From Opitutaceae bacterium (lineage in GTDB: Bacteria; Verrucomicrobiota; Verrucomicrobiia; Opitutales; Opitutaceae): a DNA stretch of 57,213 nucleotides. The DNA lies in assembly GCA_018402455.1 (NCBI GenBank), contig JAGYIG010000020.1, positions 1 to 57,213 on the forward strand. The letters run 5' to 3'. Every line of letters begins with the position of its first letter. The first letter of the stretch is position 1. Both the position numbers and the translations under genes were made by a program. Positions 51,632 to 57,213 of the stretch are shown here, piece by piece. Under the pieces are notes generated by a model. The model had not been told where the DNA came from. It was given only the letters and a program-made list of their open reading frames with translations, and searched no databases.

Positions 51632-52357
51632 TCAATCTCCCGACGCCTGCCCCGTCATCGGCACGAAGCGCACGGCCATGACTTCGCGTTGCTTCATTTT
51701 GCCGTCGCGCTTTTCCAGCAGCACCAGTTCCTGCACGCCGCCATCGGGGCCGACCGGGATGATCATGCGTCCGCCTTCGGCGAGCTGCTCGACCAAGGGA
51801 GTCGGGATGTCCTCCGGTGCGCACGTCACGATGATGGCGTCGAAGGGCGCGGCTTCCGGCCATCCCAGATAGCCGTCACCGGCTCGCACGTGGATGTTGT
51901 CGTAGCCGATTCGCGCGAGGTCGGCGGTCGCGCGGTGGGCGAGCGGCTCGACGATTTCGATGGTGTAAACCTCGTCGACCAACTCAGCCAGCACCGCCGC
52001 TTGGTATCCCGATCCGGTGCCGATCTCGAGCACCCGGTCCAGCGCCTCGGGCTGCAATTGTTCGGTCATGAAGGCGACTATGAAGGGCTGGGATATGGTC
52101 TGCTGGTAGCCAATGGGCAGTGGCCGGTCGGCGTAGGCCAGATGGCGCACGTTTTCCGGGACCAATTCGTGTCGCGGCACGGCGCGCATCGCCGCCAGGA
52201 CGCGAGGATCGGAAATGTCCCGACCGGGCCGTTCGAGTTGCTCCTTCACCATGGCTTCGCGGGCATCGCGATAGAGGTCGGGGGATGCGACCACCATCGC
52301 GGGTGGAATGGTCGCCAAAACGCCCGAGAGAATCCACGTAAACCAACTCTTTTGCAT
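51632..52357 (-). CDS. pcm: Protein-L-isoaspartate O-methyltransferase, periplasmic type
   Basis: The start at 52357 is preferred since it begins a signal-like stretch (MQKSWFTWILSGVLATIPPAMVVAS); an ATG at 52423 is possible. The 241-residue PCMT transfers methyl from SAM to L-isoaspartyl residues for repair. Motifs present are MRAVPRHELVP, PIGYQQTISQPFIVAFMTEQL, motif I VLEIGTGSGYQAAVL (109-123), and GGRMIIPVG. It is unusual in having a leader, as most PCMTs are cytoplasmic, though secreted ones exist in some Gram-negatives. Its neighbours give no operon hint. Confidence 0.92.
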   Translation of the reverse strand: MQKSWFTWILSGVLATIPPAMVVASPDLYRDAREAMVKEQLERPGRDISDPRVLAAMRAVPRHELVPENVRHLAYADRPLPIGYQQTISQPFIVAFMTEQLQPEALDRVLEIGTGSGYQAAVLAELVDEVYTIEIVEPLAHRATADLARIGYDNIHVRAGDGYLGWPEAAPFDAIIVTCAPEDIPTPLVEQLAEGGRMIIPVGPDGGVQELVLLEKRDGKMKQREVMAVRFVPMTGQASGD

Positions 52358-52472
52358 GGGCGCAGTCTGCACTGTTTGCGCGGCCCGCGCAACTCCTGTC
52401 GGGCGGAAGCCCCGGTTCGCCATCCGAACGTGGGTCGCCGGGTTCAGGGCGGCCGATATCGGAACCGTGCCG

Positions 52473-54227
52473 TCAGGCTTGGGCTTGGCGGCGGGGTCGC
52501 CGGCAAAGCCAGGTGCCGAGGCTCAGGGCCATGAAGATGGCGCCGTAGGCGGAAGGCTCCGGGATGATCGGGGTGATTTGGTCGTCGATGCTGCGCCACG
52601 CGGTGTCGCCGCCGGAGAAGCCGTTGAATACGATCTGACTCATCGGCAGGTCGCCTTGGGTGTCGTAGACGGCGTCCAGCCAGTCGCTGGTGACAAACAG
52701 ATCCGATCCGTCCGCCCAATTGGCAATCGTCAGGGTCACGCCGTCGGCGAGCTCAAGCGAGCCCAGGGTGAAAATGGAATCGAGGCTGCTGCCGAAGTTG
52801 ATGACCGAGTTGGCGCCAACATAGAGGGAGTCAAAGCCGATATCGAAACCATTGAGATCCAGCGTGCCGCCGTTGAGGAAGACGGAGCCATTGAACAACA
52901 CATCGTTGTTGAAGGTGAGGGCTCCCGATCCGGTTTTGATGAAATTACCCGTGCCGGTGAGGTCCCCGCCAAAGGTCGACGAGCCGGAATTGACGCCGAC
53001 GGTGAAGTTGCCGCCCGCGTCGATGTTGATGGTGCCGGTGCCGCCGATGATGTTGATGGATTCGGTGAAATCGCCGATGTCGATCAGACCATCATCTTCC
53101 ACGTAGAGACCGGTGATGTAGTCGGCGATCTGGTTGTTGGCGTCGAGGCGCAGAACGGCGGATCCCGCGGTGCCGACGCCGTCACCCACGGTGACCGGGC
53201 CTTGACCGGCGGCGCTCACGCCATCGGTGCGGGCGAGGACGACAGTGCCTTCGTTGATATTGAGTCCCCCACTGGAGCTGTTGGAGGCGGAGCCGTCGAA
53301 GGTGAGGGTCCCGGTGCCGTCTTTGGTGATACCGCCGGAACCGTAGACGGAATTGCTGATCGTGGTGTTGCCGGCCCCGGCCACGGTCAGATCATTGTTC
53401 AAGGCCAATCCGCCGCCTCCACCGATGGTGACGTTGCTGCCGGATTGCGCCGCGATGGTGGCGTCGTTGTCGACCGTGATGGCGGAATTGATGGTGTTGC
53501 TGCCGGCGATGCTGGTGATGGCCCCCTCACCGCTGGTGCCGGTGCCGGAGATGCCGATTTCGCCCTCGGTGAGCGTGGTGCCACCGGTGATGCTCAGATT
53601 GGCCCCGCTGGCCACGACATTGCCCCAAGTGGAGCTGCCGAGCGCCCCGTCGGCGCTGACCTGCACCGAGCCCGCTTGAATGTTGGTGATGCCACCGTAG
53701 CTGTTGGCCGACGTGATCTCGAGCCGCCCCGTGCCGAATTTGCGCAGGCCGTTCCAGCCGGCTAGGTTGGTCGTGCCGATGGTGGCGGTCCGGTTGGCCG
53801 CGACGGTGAAGTCGGGGGTGCCATCGTTGAATTGGATCGTGCCGCTGTTGAAGGTCACGTTTCCGTCTTCCACCGTGATGGCTCCCGGACGGACCGTGCC
53901 GATGGTGTTGATGGTGTAGGTGGAGTTGGCGGCGTCGGAACCAGCGGAAAACACGGCATCGCGGCCATCACTCCAAGCGGTGGGGCTCCCGCTGCCCGTG
54001 CTGTTGGTATTCCAAGTCTGGAAGAAGAACCAACTGCTGTTGATCCACCAGCCGTCCGGATTACTGCCGGAGCCCGCGCTGCTGCCGTTCCGATCCCAGT
54101 AGAGGACCTGAGCAGGCGCGAGGGTGGGGGTGAGACAGATCGCCAACAGGCCCACCCATACCGCCAAGGTTCCCGATCGGCGGGATCGGGATTTTTCGAC
54201 GGTGAGATCTGGTTTTGGACGGGTCAT
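52473..54227 (-). CDS. Autotransporter-repeat PEP-CTERM surface protein
   Basis: From the ATG at 54227 (preceded by AAAGG about 8 nt away) it makes 584 residues: a basic leader with a hydrophobic core (GTLAVWVGLLAICLTPTLAPAQ), then Gly/Ser/Thr/Asn-rich beta-helix repeats such as GSGGITKDGTGTLTFDGSAS and GTGNFIKTGSGALTF, which are autotransporter-associated repeats. It ends with IPEPSAYGAIFMALSLGTWLCRRPRR, a PEP-CTERM sorting tag (PEP motif, hydrophobic helix, basic end) for exosortase. There is no barrel domain. The protein is probably exported and anchored or secreted in the extracellular matrix. An exosortase gene is not in the window. Confidence 0.88.
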   Translation of the reverse strand: MTRPKPDLTVEKSRSRRSGTLAVWVGLLAICLTPTLAPAQVLYWDRNGSSAGSGSNPDGWWINSSWFFFQTWNTNSTGSGSPTAWSDGRDAVFSAGSDAANSTYTINTIGTVRPGAITVEDGNVTFNSGTIQFNDGTPDFTVAANRTATIGTTNLAGWNGLRKFGTGRLEITSANSYGGITNIQAGSVQVSADGALGSSTWGNVVASGANLSITGGTTLTEGEIGISGTGTSGEGAITSIAGSNTINSAITVDNDATIAAQSGSNVTIGGGGGLALNNDLTVAGAGNTTISNSVYGSGGITKDGTGTLTFDGSASNSSSGGLNINEGTVVLARTDGVSAAGQGPVTVGDGVGTAGSAVLRLDANNQIADYITGLYVEDDGLIDIGDFTESINIIGGTGTINIDAGGNFTVGVNSGSSTFGGDLTGTGNFIKTGSGALTFNNDVLFNGSVFLNGGTLDLNGFDIGFDSLYVGANSVINFGSSLDSIFTLGSLELADGVTLTIANWADGSDLFVTSDWLDAVYDTQGDLPMSQIVFNGFSGGDTAWRSIDDQITPIIPEPSAYGAIFMALSLGTWLCRRPRRQAQA

Positions 54228-54365
54228 GAAAATACCTTTACTGCAGTGTAGCAAAGCGGGCCTTGATAGCAACCCGGGGATACTACGTAGGTGGCAGAGG
54301 CGGCCGCATGCCGGTGCGGAATCCGCCTGCCTCGTGACCCGCAATTCGGCGCACCGACGTGAGTC

Positions 54366-55205
54366 CTACTCGCTGCCGGCGATGACCGTAGTTTTACCCA
54401 GACCCTCCGGGCCCATTCCTTGGTAGCCCCCGTCGACGGGCAGGTCGGTGCCGGTGATGAAACTGGCATCATCGCTCAAGAGAAACAACACGGGTCGGGC
54501 GATTTCCACCGCATGGCCACAGCGCGCCAGCATGTGATACTCGCCCCAGATCGGATCCCATTTTTCCGGTCCGCCGCCATCCAGATTGGCGGCGTTGAGG
54601 GTTTCGCGGGTCCAGATCCAGCCGGGGCTCACACTGTTCACGCGAATCCCCGCCTCCGCGTAGTCGAGGGCCATGCACTTGGTGAGATTGTGGACGGCTC
54701 CCTTGGCGGCGTTGTAGGTCCAGCGGTGGGGTTGAGCGATGAAGGCGGATATGCTGGAAACATTCACGACGGCCCCGCCGCCATTTTTTCCCATTTGGGG
54801 GGCGGCCGCGGCCAGCAACCGGGCGTAGGCGACCGGCCCAACAAAGAACGAGCGATGCCAGTCGGCCTCCGTGGCGTCATGGCTCTTGGCAGTGAACGAA
54901 AAAGCGTTGTTCACGAGGTAGTCGATACGACCGAAGTGGGCGGCGGCCTCACTCACGAAGGTTTTACAGAAGTCCTCTTCCTGCACATTGCCCACCCACC
55001 CACGAACGGAGTGGCCCGCCGCTTGGAGGGAGGCCACGAACTCGTCCGATGCCGGATCGAGGTCGGCGAACCCCACCGAGGCTCCTTCGCGACAGAGCTC
55101 TTCGAGAATGGCGCGGCCGATGCCGCTCGCTCCGCCGGTGACCAGGGCGACTTTGCCGGTGAAACGTTGCAGATTGGGATAGGCGGGAGGGGTGGAGATA
55201 GCCAT
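54366..55205 (-). CDS. Short-chain dehydrogenase/reductase
   Basis: A 279-residue classical SDR. The cofactor motif TGGASGIG is at 23-30, NNA at 98-100, the catalytic Ser near 150 in VNVSSIS, and Tyr163/Lys167 in YNAAKGA. The acidic residue FADLDP (about 45-50) after beta-2 suggests NAD+ preference. The C-terminus has SFITGTDLPVDGGYQ. Such SDRs in glycan loci oxidise sugars (for example L-fucose or gluconate types). It is 18 nt after a cyclase-family gene, so a two-step oxidation and lactone or ring hydrolysis is conceivable but unproven. Confidence 0.9.
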   Translation of the reverse strand: MAISTPPAYPNLQRFTGKVALVTGGASGIGRAILEELCREGASVGFADLDPASDEFVASLQAAGHSVRGWVGNVQEEDFCKTFVSEAAAHFGRIDYLVNNAFSFTAKSHDATEADWHRSFFVGPVAYARLLAAAAPQMGKNGGGAVVNVSSISAFIAQPHRWTYNAAKGAVHNLTKCMALDYAEAGIRVNSVSPGWIWTRETLNAANLDGGGPEKWDPIWGEYHMLARCGHAVEIARPVLFLLSDDASFITGTDLPVDGGYQGMGPEGLGKTTVIAGSE

Positions 55206-55223
55206 GCGAGGGGTGCGCTGAGG

Positions 55224-55871
55224 TTATGCTTCGATGCCCGCCACCGCTCGGATCGGTGATCCATCACGGCCTTTGATGTTCAACGGAAAGCCCATGAAGG
55301 TGAAAGATTCGGGCAGTTGGTCGAGGCGGGTCAGCCCTTCGACGATCACGAGTTCCGTCTCCGGGGCGAGCAGGATGAGGTGACATTCCTTCCAGTCCAC
55401 ACTCGGGGTGGGCGTGTCCATCCCGATGAGGCCGATCTGCTTCTCTGCCATCCAACGCGCCGCCGCCAGGGTCAGCGTGGGGAAGGCGGAAAAATACTCC
55501 GGGGTCCCGAACTGGCGGTCCCAACCGGTGCGATAGATGACCTTCGCCCCGGGGGTGAATTTGGCGGCGTGCGGCTCAAACATGTCCACCGTCAATTCCG
55601 TGGCGGGGGCCAGGCTGCCGCCCGGCGCGAGGTCCACCAGATGGGCCGGACCGTAGAATTGGTCGAGGCGCATCTGATCGATGGTCTTGCCGTCGTCGTA
55701 AAAATGAAAGGGCGCATCAAGGTGGGTGCCCTGGTGGCTCGCCATGCTGATTTGCGACATGTTGTAGCCAATCGAGGAGACGGTGTTGTGCACCAGCACG
55801 CTGATCTTGGGGTCGTAGGGAAAGTTGAGTTGGCCGTGCTCGAGGGGGTGGGACAGATCGATGAGTTTCAT
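55224..55871 (-). CDS. Cyclase/kynurenine-formamidase-like hydrolase (PF04199)
   Basis: A 215-residue metal-dependent hydrolase from the ATG at 55871 (MKLIDLSHPLEHGQ), the family's usual beginning; the longer in-frame start overlaps a gap without coding signs. The signature HQGTHLDAPFHF (46-57) supplies the metal-binding His and Asp. YRTGWDRQFG and GMDTPTPS also match. Members act on N-formylkynurenine, isatin or lactone-like compounds. Adjacent to an SDR (18 nt), so they may share one pathway. Confidence 0.88.
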   Translation of the reverse strand: MKLIDLSHPLEHGQLNFPYDPKISVLVHNTVSSIGYNMSQISMASHQGTHLDAPFHFYDDGKTIDQMRLDQFYGPAHLVDLAPGGSLAPATELTVDMFEPHAAKFTPGAKVIYRTGWDRQFGTPEYFSAFPTLTLAAARWMAEKQIGLIGMDTPTPSVDWKECHLILLAPETELVIVEGLTRLDQLPESFTFMGFPLNIKGRDGSPIRAVAGIEA

Positions 55872-55965
55872 GGGGGGCGATCGTGGGGTGAGGGGACGCG
55901 GCAGCAGGCATGCTACCTGAAGGCCCGAAGTTTTTGAATGGGGGGAATTGAGGCAAAGTGAATAT

Positions 55966-57210
55966 TTATGAAAAGACCGCCGCCTCCGAATTCGGGCGGC
56001 GACCGAAGCGCAAGAGGGCTCGGTCCCGCCGGCGACCATTCAGCACCCAGCCAATCCAAGTCGAACGGACAAAAAGATCGTAGGTGCTGAGAGCGATCGC
56101 GATCGTGACCCCGGAGATCAGTCCCAGTTTGAGAACCGCAGGCAGCGCCAGCTCCGCTACGGCCACTTGCAGCCAGATCACGATGGGCAGGTGAATGAGA
56201 TACATCCAATAAGACGAATCGGCGAGATAGCGCACTCCGGGGCGGGGTTGATCGCACCAACGGCGGAACATCCCGATCGTCAACCAAACCAGGCTCCACA
56301 TCATGATCGCGTAGCCGACATTGTAGCCGTGATGCGCGAGGGCGTGGTGGGGGTGGCTGGGATCGAGCTGGAATCGACCCAGATACAGGGTCACCCCGAT
56401 GCCCAGTCCGGCCATGACCCCGCGGGACCCCGTTAACCGCGAAAAGTTTGTGATGCAGTCGGGCTGTCGATCCAACAACCAACCCAAGCCAAAGAAGCTG
56501 CCGTAGAGCAGCAGCGCCGGTCCATGGGGAACCAGCGACTTGTCCGGCGTATCCACGCCCCAACCCTGCATCTGACTCAGTAGCGGCACGAGGATCACCA
56601 GCGCAACCGGCAGGGCCCACCCCGAAGTCGACATGAATTTCACGGCCCGATCCGCGGCTTGTGAACAGAATCCGAAGGCCGTCGGAAATGCTTTGAGGCT
56701 TTGCCGACCTACCAGAACGAGAGCCGATATCAGCGCAAGATAGTAGAGAAACCAGAGGTGCGTGCCGACCCAAAGGCCCGCAGGCAGCTGCTGCAGGTCC
56801 CGGAAGCCACTCAGGATGCACGGCCAGAACGAGAAGTCTGGCTGGTGGAACGTATGTGCCATCACCCAGCCGGACACCACGAGCGGCCGCAGCAGAAACC
56901 AGCCGCAAATGAACGGAAGGATGATGCGAATCGCGCGGGACTTGAGCATCGCGGCCATGCCCTGCCGGCGGAGTGTCAGGTGGCCGAAAAACCCTGCGAG
57001 CAGGAAAAACAGTTCGAGTCGGAAAGCATGACTGATGGTAAGAAAAGGGCCGACCGCCTCGCTCGTGGACACGTCCTGCACGGGCCACCCGATGAAGATG
57101 GGCAGGAAGGCGAGGCTGGCGTGGAACACCACGCCAAGAATCAGCGCAAATGCCCGGGTGGCATCGAGGTAGTCGAGCCGGGGGCGAACCGCAGGAGGGG
57201 ACGAATTCAT
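55966..57210 (-). CDS. Acyltransferase-3 family integral membrane protein
   Basis: A 414-residue membrane protein with about 10 hydrophobic helices. The start R-L-D-Y-L-D-A-T-R-A-F-A-L-I-L-G-V-V-F-H-A (about 10-30) is the hallmark of the OafA/NodX/WecH family, with the conserved His in helix 1. FFLLAGFFGHLTLRR and YLIHLPIVIWLQ further down match too. It transfers acyl groups, often acetyl or succinyl, to sugars of glucans or lipopolysaccharide. It lies 94 nt upstream of the cyclase gene and seems separate from the glycan cluster. Confidence 0.9.
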   Translation of the reverse strand: MNSSPPAVRPRLDYLDATRAFALILGVVFHASLAFLPIFIGWPVQDVSTSEAVGPFLTISHAFRLELFFLLAGFFGHLTLRRQGMAAMLKSRAIRIILPFICGWFLLRPLVVSGWVMAHTFHQPDFSFWPCILSGFRDLQQLPAGLWVGTHLWFLYYLALISALVLVGRQSLKAFPTAFGFCSQAADRAVKFMSTSGWALPVALVILVPLLSQMQGWGVDTPDKSLVPHGPALLLYGSFFGLGWLLDRQPDCITNFSRLTGSRGVMAGLGIGVTLYLGRFQLDPSHPHHALAHHGYNVGYAIMMWSLVWLTIGMFRRWCDQPRPGVRYLADSSYWMYLIHLPIVIWLQVAVAELALPAVLKLGLISGVTIAIALSTYDLFVRSTWIGWVLNGRRRDRALLRFGRRPNSEAAVFS

Positions 57211-57213
57211 TTT

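Noticed and set aside
1..57213. CRISPR arrays, tRNA genes, insertion sequences or phage attachment sites
   Set aside because: No regularly spaced repeats, cloverleaf-like sequence, transposase or integrase was seen.

Overview
The window looks like a piece of a Verrucomicrobiota genome, most likely a marine or aquatic member of the Opitutales/Opitutaceae. The reasons are high GC, many sulfatases and glycoside hydrolases with signal peptides, large SusC-like TonB-dependent receptors without SusD partners and with an N-terminal 'L-(N/S)-P-F-x-(I/V)' segment, LacI-type local regulators, a PEP-CTERM protein, and few Shine-Dalgarno sequences. This placement is inference from gene style; there is no rRNA or other marker gene here. 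No tRNA, rRNA, CRISPR array, insertion sequence or phage gene was seen.

Layout. (1) Positions 1-21265, minus strand: an unbroken same-direction block of 14 genes for an extracytoplasmic sulfated-glycan degradation system. It holds four sulfatases, two GH43, one GH2, two paralogous GH67-like enzymes, a right-handed beta-helix hydrolase, a DUF1080 protein, a DUF1593 protein (frameshifted), a PD40 propeller and an MFS sugar transporter. Five junctions are 4-nt ATGA overlaps. (2) 21412-24651: a TonB-dependent receptor that ends in a strong intrinsic terminator and has an AT-rich, palindrome-bearing promoter region. (3) 24895-30027, minus: lacI-araB-araA-araD, the cytoplasmic L-arabinose pathway to D-xylulose 5-phosphate. 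araB carries three single-base frameshifts as read. (4) 30253-36732, plus, divergent from (3): a GH27 enzyme without a signal peptide, a secreted sulfatase, a tandem-domain esterase and a sulfatase without a signal peptide. (5) 36884-44226: two paralogous Na+/solute symporters around a second LacI regulator (a paralog of the one in 3), a GH4 NAD-dependent glycosidase with a CHGV motif, and an aldo/keto reductase. (6) 44539-49181: a second TonB-dependent receptor and a divergent third LacI regulator, with a palindrome touching the regulator start codon. (7) 49270-57213: the margin of the locus, with a GH2 remnant, an M20 amidohydrolase, a low-GC orphan secreted protein, a periplasmic PCMT, a PEP-CTERM autotransporter-repeat protein, an SDR, a cyclase-family hydrolase and an acyltransferase-3 membrane protein.

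How it may work together (inference): the two TonB receptors bring sulfated oligosaccharides across the outer membrane. Periplasmic sulfatases, the esterase and glycosidases trim them. SSS and MFS carriers import small products. Cytoplasmic GH27, GH4 and the signal-less sulfatase finish the job, and AraBAD takes L-arabinose into the pentose phosphate pathway. With araBAD beside GH27 (a family that includes beta-L-arabinopyranosidases) and six sulfatases, the best working guess is a sulfated, arabinose-containing and probably uronate-containing polysaccharide, such as the sulfated arabinans and arabinogalactans of green algae. Recurrent TKACNGTMA palindromes and ATGTTA-based inverted repeats in the promoter gaps suggest that the LacI proteins control the separate parts as one regulon.
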